From the NCBI GenBank assembly GCA_947579605.1, contig OX388329.1, forward strand, positions 24,570,299 to 24,634,298: a stretch of 64,000 nucleotides of DNA. Direction: 5' to 3'. Under the pieces are notes generated by a model. The model was not told the origin of the DNA and searched no databases. It saw only the letters and a program-made list of their open reading frames with translations. The position numbers and the translations under genes were made by a program. Shown here one piece after another: positions 10,535 through 22,431 of this stretch. Origin of the DNA: Athripsodes cinereus (taxonomy: Eukaryota > Arthropoda > Insecta > Trichoptera > Leptoceridae). Position 1 is the first letter of the stretch; each line of letters opens with the position of its first letter.

Positions 10535-10648
10535 ATGAAACCTCCAGTATGGACAACTTTGTTAAGTATAGAATTTCGGATTAATGGAAGTCCTTAAGCT
10601 TTAGGGTAAACGGTGGATAATCTTCAATGTTATTTGTCTCAAGAGTAC
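10535..10648. repeat. Dispersed repeat E, copy 2
   Basis: It is similar to 9590-9712: GTATGGACAACTTTGTTA and GGTAAACGGTGGATAATC, followed by CTTCAATGT. Confidence 0.5.
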
Positions 10649-11112
10649 CAAATATCATACAAAAACACGTAGTTTAACGATTTAAAAGACCCTTAGTAAC
10701 ATAGTTGTCAACTACGTGAAATGTATTTTCGATAATATAATTATATGAGTATTGTTTACCTAGAGACTGCTTCTTAATCTAACACCTTTGTTTTCTTTTA
10801 AGTTGAAACCTGTCAACAGGTGCCTTATTTTTATGATACAAACGCGACACCGCATTGTTAACGAAGTAATCAATACATCGGTAATTAGAACCAAGTTCTT
10901 TGTGTTTTAATGTACAAGGCGCCTTCTGGATGACCTATTTATTATATTGTGAGAAAAATGAAAGAAATCAGATACTAAATAATGGAGAACATGCTTAGTT
11001 CAGTACAATGTTGTTAAGAAAACATTGTATGGACGAAAAACATTGTTACACGAGTGCTAATCCCCACGTTCATATTAGTCCATTTTTAAATAGAAAAAAA
11101 AGATAAACCGGC
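10649..11112. other. AT-rich spacer, no gene
   Basis: No open frame of note and no terminal repeats were recognised. Confidence 0.4.
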
Positions 11113-11113
11113 G

Positions 11114-11138
11114 ATGATGATGATGATGATGATGATTC
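11114..11138. repeat. (GAT)n microsatellite
   Basis: About eight GAT units. It lies at the end of the minus-strand LINE relic that follows and may be its 3' tail. Confidence 0.85.
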
Positions 11139-11149
11139 TAAATAATTTT

Positions 11150-11510
11150 GTTTTGATGCTGTTTAACCGTACCCTACACCGTCTCTAGGACGCCGATGAA
11201 GAGTGCAGTTTTCAATTTGCTTCTGAAGCTGGTGACAGTCTGATTGTTTCTCAGTAGCACCGGTAGGCTAGGCGATTCCACGTAACCGGCCCAACAACAC
11301 CAAAAGTCCTCTCATATAAGTTAGACTTACCGTCTCTATTGGGCTCAATAAGTCTATTCACAGCCAGTTCCGAAGATCTTAGACGTCTTCTAGTGAGAAG
11401 TCAATAGGACAAAGCTCTGTGAGGCACGATGGTGAGTTTGAACCAGTAGAAAACAAATTTAAGGCGATTCGTAAACGTCGGAACGCTAATCCAATTCTTT
11501 CTAGAAATAA
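11150..11510 (-). mobile_element. LINE relic, CR1/Jockey-type C-terminus (LINE-k)
   Basis: Read on the minus strand, successive frames give SNLYERTFGVVGPVTWN and then QTVTSFRSKLKTALF. These correspond to the GP-x-x-WN and SF-KSKLK-LF blocks at the end of this LINE group. Frameshifts separate the blocks. A related piece is at 13622-13765 (+). Confidence 0.65.
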
Positions 11511-12146
11511 GTTGTTTTTTTTTAATAATTTTCTTGTTTAGACTCCATCAAGTTTTGAAGTGTATAGGTAACTTATTTATTTTCACAAATATTTATATAA
11601 AAGTGTTATATAACAAAATATAACAATTTCTTAATTATTTTCTGGTTTTATTGAAGTTTTTACAAAACAGCGACAAAGTTTATAATCAGAATAATGTTCT
11701 TAATATCAAAGCTTTTTGATCTCGTGAACTTTTAAAGTACAGTTAAATTAAGTACCGCGTATATATTTCATTTCGCAGAAATCTCCACACCTACCGAGGT
11801 AGTTCCTACTCATGTAATGTATGCAAGTACTCACTACCGTAAGAATATAATAATATACCTAATATTAAAGGCGAACCTTTATTATCAATTTAAATGCATC
11901 TACCAACAAAATAATACATTACTTACCTATATTAATAACACAGTATGTGATACTCAGACACTGAGAGAGACTTTAAGATCGAAACCGGTTTCTGAAAATG
12001 TATACACCAAAATGTATGATTAAAGGATGACGGGAATAAAGAAATATAGTACAGTGGCTATAACAATATTAGTAGTAGATATTCTCTTTCGCAATTGTTA
12101 AATTTTATTCGAATTTGAAGTATTTTATAACAATATCTTATAAGAT
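11511..12146. other. AT-rich spacer
   Basis: No supported gene. The short frame 11817-12023 has no recognisable motifs. Confidence 0.35.
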
Positions 12147-12149
12147 TCT

Positions 12150-12345
12150 TTCCGTGGAGCACCCGGCAAAGAATTTGTCTCCCACTCTTTTAAGGAGGTG
12201 TTCCAAAGAATAAGGATATTCATTTCATCACGCCCTGTTCCATTAGTGAGGTAGCCAGTAGACCAACAGCCACGCAAATTGTCCTCTCAGTGCTAATAAA
12301 AATTCAGAATGGGTGGCATACTTCATCGCTGAACTAAACACGAAA
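12150..12345. repeat. SINE-A composite: 5' half forward, 3' half reversed
   Basis: 12150-12232 matches the SINE-A 5' half in plus orientation (CCGTGGAGCACCCGGCAAAG). 12233-12345 matches its 3' half in minus orientation (CATCACG ... GGTAGCCAGTAGACC ... TTGTCCTCTC). It is therefore two insertions or a rearranged copy. Confidence 0.7.
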
Positions 12346-12380
12346 AATGTCTTAATCGTGAATTACTTGAAAACTTTGAT

Positions 12381-12424
12381 AAAAAAGTGGAAATCCTTTT
12401 CTCTACCGGAGCTTCCACTTTTTT
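12381..12424. other. Inverted repeat (hairpin)
   Basis: AAAAAGTGGAA and TTCCACTTTTT are perfect reverse complements around a loop of about 20 bases, with an extra TCC/GGA pair inside. The function is unknown. Confidence 0.6.
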
Positions 12425-13090
12425 CACTTCCACCTAGTGTTTGCTCAGTGCTTTAATTTTTGTCTGTGCAAACTACACTGTCTGCCAAGGGTGCCGGAAA
12501 GTGTCAATTTTCTGGATCTGCTGTCTTTTTAAAGATCAAATGAAAACGTTAGGTACTTTTTGCAAAAAAATTCATGCAACTAATACGGGCATACTCAAAA
12601 ACAGTCAAAAGCAAAACTTAATGGATTTATGGACTTATATGGATGGACTTAATGGACTAATATAAGGAATTTTCAATTCCTAGATTATTGCTACGACTCC
12701 CAAATAAATATCATGTTAAAAAAAAACTGATTGCATTGGGCAAAATATTATCGTCTGGCGAATCGTGTGCGATAAATTATACCTCGTTAAGTTAATTTAT
12801 TTGATTTGGCTAAGCATTAGGTATACATATTGTGATGGACTACATGGTTAGAGTTACCTTTTGTCGATGCGTTATCGTTCGCGTGTATTGTTTGTTTGGA
12901 ATTCTTTATGGCGTGCAGTTCACCTTATCGGCAATAATATGCACGATTCTCATGGAATTTTCAATATGATATTATGTGTGTTGGCAGGAATTATTTGGTG
13001 TCGTAAAATCAATCTTTAATCGTAAAATTATGAGATTGAGTCGCCGAAAATGTGCAGACGTGACCATGCATTTATTTTATTGTAAAACAT
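12425..13090. other. No supported gene
   Basis: The 74-codon frame at 12441-12665 is Cys-containing but matches no family I recognise. It is probably chance. Confidence 0.3.
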
Positions 13091-13160
13091 AAGCTTACTG
13101 TGGACTTTTAGCTTACTGTAAAAGGTGTAGGCATAGAGTTTTATTTGGGTTATTTTTATC
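13091..13160 (+). repeat. SINE-B, internal fragment
   Basis: TTTTAGCTTACTGTAAAAGG followed by TTTTATTTGGGTT matches the SINE-B body. The tRNA head is missing. Confidence 0.6.
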
Positions 13161-13621
13161 TATGACAACCGAATTGGCTTTGATATAAATAATTTAACTA
13201 AATATTTGGACACTTATAAATAGGACATTTCATTGTGTACTCCTTGTCATTTTAATTGTGTTACTTATCTATCTATTGTCTCTAGTATCCTGTCGATTGA
13301 ATAAATAAATCAGTTGGAATAATTAGCAACAATTCCGAGTTTATGAGTATGACCGGGTATCTATTCATATTATTAATAATGCTTAATGAAGTAATAATGT
13401 AAGAAAATGTATTATGACATTGTTTAGTGGGGCTACGGTGTAAATTTGTTTCAGAGTCTAAGGAATTTATGGGAATATTGTGAATGCGGGTTCATTGAAA
13501 TGTACTTAACATACAGTCGCAGTCAATTGTTAGGATACAAAACAAAATTTAAAGTGTTCCTCATACTATGTAACGATAAAAAAAAATATACTAAAATTTG
13601 GTACATGTATGTTTTCTATTT

Positions 13622-13770
13622 TGCAGGTCCTGCGATGTGAAACAGATTGTCTGCCAATTGAGGCGCGGCATCAGAGCAATATATCACTAGTTTCAAAAGC
13701 AAATTGAATGCTGTCCTTTTCACTGTCGCCCTTGAGACGGTCAAAAGATCGTAAAAACATCGTCAAAGAA
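13622..13770 (+). mobile_element. LINE relic, CR1/Jockey-type C-terminus (LINE-k)
   Basis: The translation shows AGPAM, a stop in place of Trp, then NRLSANLRRG. In a shifted frame it continues SFKSKLNAVLF and ALETVK. It is the same family as 11150-11510. Confidence 0.65.
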
Positions 13771-14615
13771 ACAAGTCATCCAGCATTATCATAATCTATC
13801 TACCTATATCTAATGTCGTATTTTGCAAGGAGGCATGAAAAGCAAAGAAAACACTTTTTATAGCTAACAACAACAAAAAAAAAACAATTTTTTTACTACC
13901 TACCTATCTTACTAATTGTTAACTTTATTTACTTTTAAGTTAACGCCTTGACAGATATACCTTCGGTTTTAACTGGTAACAAAAAATAGTTTTTTTTTGA
14001 GCTTTAACGTAAAAAAAATATATTCTGTGTATTCCTTTCATCAGCTTTTATGTCAATCATAAATTCTTAGAACCTCAAAAAAGCCCTTTAATATTCTAAA
14101 ATTCTGAATCTGACGTGATAGTTTCAATAATATTATGTAGGTTTTAATATTAATATTCACATTTTATTTGTTCCATGATCCCACAAATTTCGTAGGGCGC
14201 TGTACTACGAATGCTTTCATAATTTAGTATGGTCAATGATGAATAATTTTTAATAGGGCAACTGTTTAAAATCTGTTTTTTATCACTCCCATAGAGCAAT
14301 ATGACAATGATTATAATAATATACAATGTATCATGTAATAACTATAATATACTTGTATGATTATCATGAATATGGGTACTAATATACCATAGAATTTGAG
14401 ACTATATATGATATAGATACTCATGCAGTTATAATAATATATATTATGTAAGTGTTATTTATTATTATTCACTGTAATGATTCTAAGTTCACAATCATTG
14501 TCCAGTTGATTGAAGCAATTAAAACATATTACTCTTAACGCAATTCTTTATCTCAGATTCATCATTAAACATTGTGTTAATTGGTATTTTATTGTTATAA
14601 TATGTAGTGTAGGTA
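13771..14615. other. AT-rich spacer
   Basis: No gene or bounded element recognised. Confidence 0.4.
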
Positions 14616-14837
14616 CACTGAGAAAAATACACACAACGAATCATTGGTAGGTACGTACTATCGGATTAGGACCAGAGATAGTACAAACGATTCATTAGTA
14701 CGAATCTATGATATTAACCTCTCGCAAACAAGTCGTTGGTAAATTTACCAACAATTTGTTTGCGAAAAGTTAATATTATATATTCGTACTAAAGAATCGT
14801 TTGTACTATCTCTGGTCCTAAACTGATTTTTTCAGTG
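14616..14837. mobile_element. Palindromic TA-flanked MITE, copy 1 (222 bp)
   Basis: It starts CACTGAGAAAAATAC and ends TTTTTTCAGTG, flanked by TA on both sides. The two halves are imperfect reverse complements along nearly the whole length. Both carry AGAGATAGTACAAACGATTC or its complement, and the halves meet at a TTGGTAAATTTACCAA centre. TA flanks fit a Tc1/mariner-type non-autonomous element. Further copies are at 32063-32305 and 52428-52685. It encodes nothing. Confidence 0.9.
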
Positions 14838-15289
14838 TACTTGTCCAAATTCTTGTCATAAGCTCAATAACAGTACTATGTGTAAGAGTGGAGAATATTA
14901 GATGCAATAGTTTTAAATGAAGGAGATTTGTTATATTTATTTATTTTATTATTTTTGCACATCATCATTATGTAACAGTGTTGACAAAACAATACATAAT
15001 TTAAAATACTAGGAGGATATGTAGTGGCGAGATTATCACTATTAAGTGATTTTTCCATCTAACCACGAGCTTAAACTAGTGCTGCCATGAGAAGCAAATT
15101 AAAAGAATTGCAATTCAGAAGATAGGTGAACTACAATAAAATATTGTTCAGTAAAACAGCGATGAAAATGTAACGCATAAGTTTCACTATATCTTATGTA
15201 GGTAAGTAGATAGAATGATAATGGAATCAAAGTGTAGATTATGTATAATAAAAGAATAAAATGAAGAGAAAGAGATATGAAAAGAGTTA
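14838..15289. other. AT-rich spacer
   Basis: No gene seen. The minus-strand frame 14876-15058 has no recognisable motifs. Confidence 0.35.
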
Positions 15290-15380
15290 GTTAATAAATA
15301 ATGCATAATGCTTACAATAAATACCATAAGGTAGGCTAATTGCATGTGCGATTTCTTCCAGTCAACCCTGTAAATGAAAT
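15290..15380 (-). mobile_element. LINE 3' untranslated tail
   Basis: On the minus strand GGGTTGACTGGAAGAAATCG is followed by an imperfect hairpin and TAGCC, then AT-rich tail sequence. It is the same signature as 4432-4560. Confidence 0.55.
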
Positions 15381-16385
15381 TGCATAGATATAATAAGCAA
15401 TAAAATAAGATAACTTATTCAATAAAGCTATGAATAGGTACAATATAAAATATAAATAATAATAACATATTGTGTTGGTAAATAAATTAATTAACATAGA
15501 ACAAAAAAAAATAGAACATAAGTGTTGGGTACTATAATATTTGTTTATCAAAACAAAGGATGATTTTGAGAATAAGCGTTCGAGAATAATATTCTAAAGT
15601 TTCCATGAAATATTTCTCGAATACAAGGAATTTTTGGTATATAATAAAGGCATCATATTGTAGCGACTGCATTGAAGAACAAATAGTGTGAATATTTTAG
15701 TAAACACATAGGATGATAAATATAAAAGCATTTCTTTTCCAATTATGTAGAATATTTCATAGTTTATATAGGAACCTTATTATCACTAGATGTGAATTGA
15801 AAAATGTTTGAGGTTGAAAATGATTATGATACCTTCTAACAAAACATAATGGTGAAGTATCAATTCAGTAACACAATAAATTCTCATTGATGGTACCTAA
15901 TTCCTTTATTTGAAAACTACTACTTCAACTGACGAATCGTAATACAACAAAAATGTGATAATTATTAAAAACAAATAAATAAACAAATCTGTTGCAATGT
16001 TCATGGTAGTAGGTATACCAGGAATCTTGGTCCTTTGAGTCAATATTTGATCAAGTCATAATACACAAGAGGTGCGGTATGATGGTCCTAAAGAATCGTA
16101 TTTGTTTATTCCACACGACATCTACTCTTTCTAAACAGCTATGGATGTAACGTAAACATTATAGGTATTATGAATATTGTGGTATTATTGTTAAAGGTCC
16201 TAGATGTCTCCATATTATTGAGATTGAGTCAATTCTCACACATTAGCTGGAGAGGCATCAAATTAAATCATCTGTAATAAATATTGTAAAGGACACCAAG
16301 GACCAAAAGGTGTAAATATGAAAACATAAATATATTATAAAATATGTAGAGTACTGTATTCTCTCTTTTGTGTAGAGTGAAGAAT
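15381..16385. other. AT-rich spacer, no gene
   Basis: No supported feature. Confidence 0.4.
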
Positions 16386-16735
16386 CTGTGAGTGATCTTG
16401 AATATGTGGATGACTTAACCATGCTTGCAATTCCGATGTTCTTTATGACAGCATCAGCAATCAGCAAAGATCTGCTATCTCTGTAATATAGGAGAGACCA
16501 AGGTTTTGGTCGGGCCATGTTTTGAGAACGTTCAGTGATAGTTGGCCAAAAAGACGACCGTTATTTCGTCACAAGTGTTCCGATTACTTGATCCTTCTTT
16601 CACAATACATCGTTCCTGTGATAATGATATCAGAGCTCTAGGATGTCATCGGAAAAGGTGACTCAATTGGCGCTCTCTGTATGGATGTGGTTGATTTCTG
16701 TCCAGCGATCCCGAGAGGAGCGTTGAAGCAATATC
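16386..16735 (+). mobile_element. LINE-a relic with RT YVDD motif and internal deletion
   Basis: SDLEYVDDLTMLA is read at about 16391-16429. It is the RT catalytic block, with YVDD at 16403-16414. It is followed almost at once by sequence matching the part of the 1175-1909 relic that starts VISVIQERR, so some 120 codons between are deleted. Frameshifts follow, and the copy ends at GAGGAGCGTTGA like its relative. It is dead. Confidence 0.75.
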
Positions 16736-17179
16736 CTACTGAAAAAAATAGCTGATAAGAGTGAAGAAGAGTTGGGCTCAGACAGTAAAGAAAAGTAAGT
16801 ATTTTTTGAAGGAAGGATTAAATATGATTTTAGAGTGAAAAAACTTAAATCGATTGATTAATATTTGATACGGCAATCACAAACGAGACTGTCTCATTGG
16901 AACTAATTTGGTATCTACATTTCTTGTGAACAAATTAGTATAAAGCAAACACATTACACTTGCTGTTAATAATCTATGGAACAATGATATTAATAATAAG
17001 TAAGTACATAATAGTGTAAGTTATAACTGAGAACGAAATTGATGTCAATGAGTGTATCATTTCCCTTTGATCTATTTTTAATAATGATTGGGTATAACCA
17101 TCAGTAGGGATTTTGAATAGTCGTAGTGTCCAGAGAAATATTTTTGTTGTTTGCCTTGGAGATAAAAAACATGAAAACC
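16736..17179. other. AT-rich spacer
   Basis: No gene seen. Confidence 0.4.
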
Positions 17180-17635
17180 AAATTAAATGAAATTTTGCCT
17201 ATGGGAACGTTCACGGTTTTTCACACAATCATTCTTAAGTTTAATGTCTTTTTTGAAGATATACACTAGCGAGCGTCTTCTGGCGATACCACCTCATAGC
17301 TCAAACTTTTTTACCAACTCATTTTCTGTTCATGATGCTCCCTGTTGGAATAGTTTGCCTTTCAGAATAAGGTTGCTCCCCACTCTTTATGCTTTCAAGC
17401 GGAAGATCAAGGACCATTTTATCACTTAAAATTTGGTATCTGTTTCCTATCCATTCTTCTCCTTTGTATCTGCTCTTTCCTTCTTTTAAACTTAATTTGT
17501 GAAAATTTCACTAAATTGGGTTAGTCAGGATAAAAAGTATCTCTTCGTGTATGATTGTATTTGATTTATATGTAATTTTGTGTAAATTTGCTTGTAATCA
17601 ATGTACAGTAAAAAATTAATAAAAAAATAAAAAAT
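17180..17635 (+). mobile_element. LINE relic, CR1/Jockey-type C-terminus with 3' UTR and A-rich tail (LINE-j)
   Basis: The open frame 17187-17429 ends with NFFTNSFSVHDAPCWNSLP, then R, then LLPTLYAFKRKIKDHF. This is the closing motif of CR1/Jockey-type polyproteins (SF-x-V-R-x-P-x-x-WN-LP ... FKR-KxHF). About 200 bases of AT-rich 3' UTR follow and end in AATTAATAAAAAAATAAAA. Everything upstream is missing, as in a typical 5'-truncated insertion. Confidence 0.8.
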
Positions 17636-18235
17636 ATCATTGGAGTGCAAAACTGATCATAAAATATGATTGAAGATATATTTTAAAGTAGTACGTGCCC
17701 GTGGCAAAGCTTCTTGTAGTCAGCTGATTCTATATATTATATCAAATACATAGATGAAACTTATATTGCTGAAAGTGTGTATGAGTGAGAGAGAGGCATA
17801 TATACTAAAATAAAAATTCAATATCCTCATTCTCAACCACAAGTATGTAATTACTCACGTAGATTAGTTTTTAGCTCGTGGTAAATAAAAAAAAATATTC
17901 AAATTTAATCTCGTTTAGCGGTATATAGGTAATGATTATCTTACTCTGAATTCCCAACTATGACAATTCCCATTTTTTTATTAATAAAATCCATTACAGT
18001 CAGTCTCATAGGAGTTAATGACTTTGAAAGGGTTAATTAATACTACAAGTTCAACGATTGGATACAATGTAATGTACGTATATATATTACATACAACATT
18101 AGACTGTGTTATGCGGCTAAAAAAATCGTGCCACGTGAGATAGCGAGCGGGGGGAAAGCATCTTTTTCTAGTAGTAGAGTGTCCATCAATTTAGTAACCA
18201 AATAAATTGTGAGTGATATTTTTTATCACTTCTAC
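17636..18235. other. AT-rich spacer
   Basis: No gene seen. Confidence 0.4.
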
Positions 18236-18305
18236 TGTACCATCGCGGCATATCCCACAATTATGGTAGCCGGCGGACTTAATACAAGAAATAAACATGC
18301 AAATT
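18236..18305 (-). repeat. SINE-A, 3' fragment
   Basis: CCATCGCGGCATATCCCACA followed by GGTAGCC and AATAAACATGCAAA matches the reverse complement of the SINE-A 3' half. Confidence 0.65.
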
Positions 18306-21300
18306 GATTTTTAATTTATTTATTTTAATACATTGTAGATGATAATTATTTCATACGTGGGATTTTACAAACACCTGTCTTTATCTTACAGAAAACTTAC
18401 ATACAATATAAGACACAGAGAATATACCTATTTCCTTGAATTTAGTCAAAGAGAGTTATGAAATGTCTTTGTGTACCTACTGACTATGAATACAACATTC
18501 CGATTACATTGTCTGTTATTAAAATATTCAATGCATAATACAATGAAGCAACCCTTTCTTAATTCTATTTTCCTAATATTTGTCGATCAAAACATCCATT
18601 TTATTCCCGTTGAGTTGACAGCCTTTTGTACCTAGATACATCTTTCTGAGATCCTTGTCCACTCTGAATCAATTCTCTCAATTCATCAACAATTCTTAAA
18701 TGAGAATATGAAGTTTTTATTGACTTTGAAAATGTTTTCCTTTTATACATGAACAAGGCGCGGCTAGTCATGACGCAAATATAATATCTTGGTTTAATAT
18801 CAGAAAATAATCTTACTGGTTATGAGATAATCTACATCGCCTTTAAGATTATAAATGTGTATAATAACATTCTGGTACAAATTTAAATGTTAAAATAATA
18901 AATAGTGTTGAATTGTTATGTTATTTAAGTCAAAGGATATTCAACTGTTTAATATCTTTACATAAACGACTAAAAGCATCTTTCAAACAACTACCGAAGT
19001 TCTCTCAGCCATTATTGCTCATTAATATAATTATCAAGAAAGGCTTTGAAAGGCTTTCTCTCTCATTATCAGGGTACCAGAAAGAAATTATTAGGTATGT
19101 ATTCGCAAACACTTTTCGGAACCAATAAAGTCCCCTGGTATTGATTTATTTTACAACACAATTTTATTTTTACTGATTTAATATGTAAACGTCTATTAAG
19201 TACAGTCGCTTGAGAATATTGACTACGTTAAAATAATTCAAAATTATCGTAATAGATCATTGAAATCAGAAAAAAAAAATATTAATCGCTACGGAGGTTA
19301 TAAAGACATTATTCTATTAAGTTTATAATTTTCCAAATATCACTGACGTACCTATAAGGACCAGAGGTTTTTGTTTACGCGTTGGCGCTCAGTATCATTA
19401 ATTATTGTAACTCACAAGGTCAATAACACGGAACAAATTCAATGATCTATAAGGCGATGCAAAAATAGACGATAGGTACCTAGCTCTTATTTGATTAAAG
19501 ATCGTTGGCATTTTATTTATAGCCATCGTATCTAGGTATATAAGCGCAATTTAACAATGTGGGTATCGCGATTTTTTTCTAATTGTGCCGTATTCATTTC
19601 GTGGTTTTCGACTCGAATGCTATGTTTAATTTCGCAATTTTAGATATTTTTATACTTCTGAACCCATCATCTGCGTTCACTTTAAAAGTTTTTATCGAGC
19701 AGATAAGTTTAAATTTTAGAACAGGGTTTTTGGCATTGCTGAACCACCTATATGCTATCGATTTACTTAAGATGTGATCAACCAATCTCCAATCTTTAAG
19801 ACAAATTGATAACTGTAGGTATACCTTACTGCCAACTTTGTTTATCAGTAATCGAAGATAATAAATTGAGGGACCGTTTAACTGCGATAATACAAGCCTT
19901 TTTACTGTGTCGATGTTATTGGAATTCCAGATTGAAATTAAAAACATTTTTTTTTATAATATCGTTTTTATTAAGAGAGACGGTCTATATTAACAATGTC
20001 CTTCAGAGACATAATATGACATAAAAACCAAAGAATACCATCTTAAATCATCATCACGATCAGAACCGTTACTTTGTTGATTTCCTTAAGTCCAAAGCTT
20101 AGTTACTGTGCAATTAACTTTCTGATCGAACAATTGTTGGTGATTCCAGCTGATAAGCATTGCGTTGGTTATTTGAGATATTCTTAGTAATACTAAAAAT
20201 GTGTTTATATGACGCATAAAAGTCAGGCACAGACGTGATCATTTTACTCTGATATAATCTCTATACTCAGACCTTTTATGTAGTCATTGATATCGTAACC
20301 TCACAGTTACACAATGCACTAGTATAATATTTGCATACTCAATGTACATAGAACATCCAACAGTTCTCAGAAACGCAGTGAGTATACGTGTTTACAACAC
20401 ACACCTCAAATGTATGACAAGGTTTATGTGCACAAGACGCGTGTATTTTTGGACCAAATACCTCAATGTACATTTGCCGTGGTCAGGAGGAGAATTATTC
20501 TCACACCAGTATTGCTCATTCTATCATCATTAAAAGCTCTCGAAGGAGTCTATTTTGTTCTGTTTTTAATGCCTAATCCTTGAACACAAACTTCGAGACA
20601 AATTTGAGAAAACACCCGTCAGCTTTAGAATATTGGAAGTAATTTTGTTTTCATTACTGATATCGAACTCCTCAGGATTTTAATTTATATATATTTTTTT
20701 AATAAAATATTGATAGGTATTAAATTAAATTCTTGTCCCGTGATAACGTATACTTGTCCACCCTTTAAATTTTGATTCATGTTCGAAAAATTGCCAGTAC
20801 ACTTAAAGTATTAGGTAATTTCTCAATCCGTCATTTTGAGACCGCACCATAGTGATAAGAAGATCTTGTCTTCTCTTTATCAACAATAATAATTATTTTA
20901 AAGATTGTTCAATAATTTATCTTTTGAATATGAAAACTATATCTAAAGTATTATTCAAAACTTGGTGTGTTTCAAATTCGTCTGTAATGTGCATAGACAA
21001 AAAAAAACTTCTTCCTTTTTGTCTGTATCGTTTCGGTATTTAGTCGTTACTTAAACATATTGGTGATTCGTCCGGCTGTCTCGTTTCTTGCAATCGTTTC
21101 CTGGGAAATCCTTTCCAGACATGATACTGGATTTGTTATTGCTTAGTTTTGTTGCTCGATTAATGGACTGAATCACATAGAATCCGGAGTATTGAACTGT
21201 GTAGACTAAGACTTAGTTGTTTTTAGAAAAGTGTAAGAGACAATGATAAGTATAATGTTTGAAAGGAATTAGGAATAATGTCAATTCACAATCAGGGTGT

Positions 21301-21617
21301 GAAAATGTGAAGATATGTATGGAATTCTTCCATGTTAAATTTCTCTATATTTATCTTTTATATACTATCAGTCTTTTGATAGATAATAATCTTCCTTTTG
21401 GCTGTTGTATTGTTGTTGGATTGTTGCGTCAGTTTCCTTTTCATAATTCGCCTTGTGTTATCGGACAATCTTCCTAAATTATCCATATTTCTACTGAATG
21501 ACTTGTCTGAAAACTCTAAAAAAAATCACCTAAAAAAGGTATTCTTTCAAGACTGTATATTCTAGAGTAGGTATATTTTAATAATTGCTCTACCACCATC
21601 AAAAAACTATATATAGG
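18306..21617. other. Long AT-rich stretch without a supported gene
   Basis: A 117-codon minus-strand frame at 19594-19947 overlaps plus-strand frames and has no family I recognise. The other frames are short. No terminal repeats or tRNA boxes were found. A distant exon cannot be excluded. Confidence 0.3.
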
Positions 21618-21636
21618 TACTACTACTACTACTACT
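21618..21636. repeat. (TAC)n microsatellite, tail of the adjoining SINE-A
   Basis: Read on the minus strand it is a (GTA)n run directly after the SINE-A 3' end, as the other copies end in TATAGA- or TAG-type simple repeats. Confidence 0.75.
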
Positions 21637-21897
21637 ATGCCATCACGGCATGTCCCACAAGTGAGATAGCTAGCAAACCAGCTGCATATAATAAACATGC
21701 AAACTGTCTTCTCCGTGCCAATATAAAATCAAGACATTTAAAATGGATGGTAAACCTCATCAATGAATGATGTAAAATTTCTTAATTTTTTTCGAACACC
21801 TGCCTTTCACAGGGCACTTGAAAACATACGGAGAAGAGTGGGAGATCAATTTTTGCCGGGCGCTCCACGGCTTTGCCGTTTATATTACATTGTCCTT
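21637..21897 (-). repeat. SINE-A, most complete copy (about 260 bp)
   Basis: On the minus strand it runs from GCCGTGGAGCGCCCGGC through CTCCCACTCTTCTCCG, a poly-A-rich middle and CACGGAGAAGACAG. It ends at CTCACTTGTGGGACATGCCG, then TGATGGCA and the TAG repeat. The 3' portion resembles the last codons and tail of the LINE at 63149-63781. No protein is encoded. GTTCGAA in the 5' half could be a weak pol III B box, but a tRNA origin is not established. Confidence 0.8.
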
Positions 21898-22388
21898 AAA
21901 AAAAGAGGTCAATATAGTAAATCATGATACAAATAATAATAATATAGGTAGATTTGTGATCGCATTGTGTCGATAGTAGAACTAGTAATTCTGTTATCTT
22001 CAACATTTAACATTTTGCCATAGGCCTATTCATATCATCAATAATAATTCTGTCTCATTCACAGTTCATTGTACCACCTTTATTATTCTTTTCGCAGTTA
22101 TAAATAATACAAAATTATAGCGAATAATTTAATTTAATATCTATCATTGCCTTATTTTTTTGAGGTAGGTTCGAAACAGAAAAAATGTTAGTGGTGAGAT
22201 GAATAAAGATGAAGTAACAATCACATTTTGAGAGTAATATTGCAAAATAAATATAATTTGATTGATATAAGTCAATGGGTTAATTTTAAAGCCAATAGAG
22301 TAGATTGTTTTAAAGTAAATAAACCTTTTGAGTGAAACAACTATTTTAAAATAAATCTTGGACATATTTGATATTAACAAAAACACTC

Positions 22389-22431
22389 TTTACTTTTCAC
22401 TATTAATCAATAGTAGGTAGTGAAAAGTAAA
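22389..22431. other. Perfect 14-bp inverted repeat
   Basis: TTTACTTTTCACTA (22389-22402) and TAGTGAAAAGTAAA (22418-22431) flank a 15-base loop. Purpose unknown. Confidence 0.7.

Noticed and set aside
19594..19947. 117-codon minus-strand ORF as a gene
   Set aside because: Open frames occur on both strands here and no motif is recognisable. Insufficient support.
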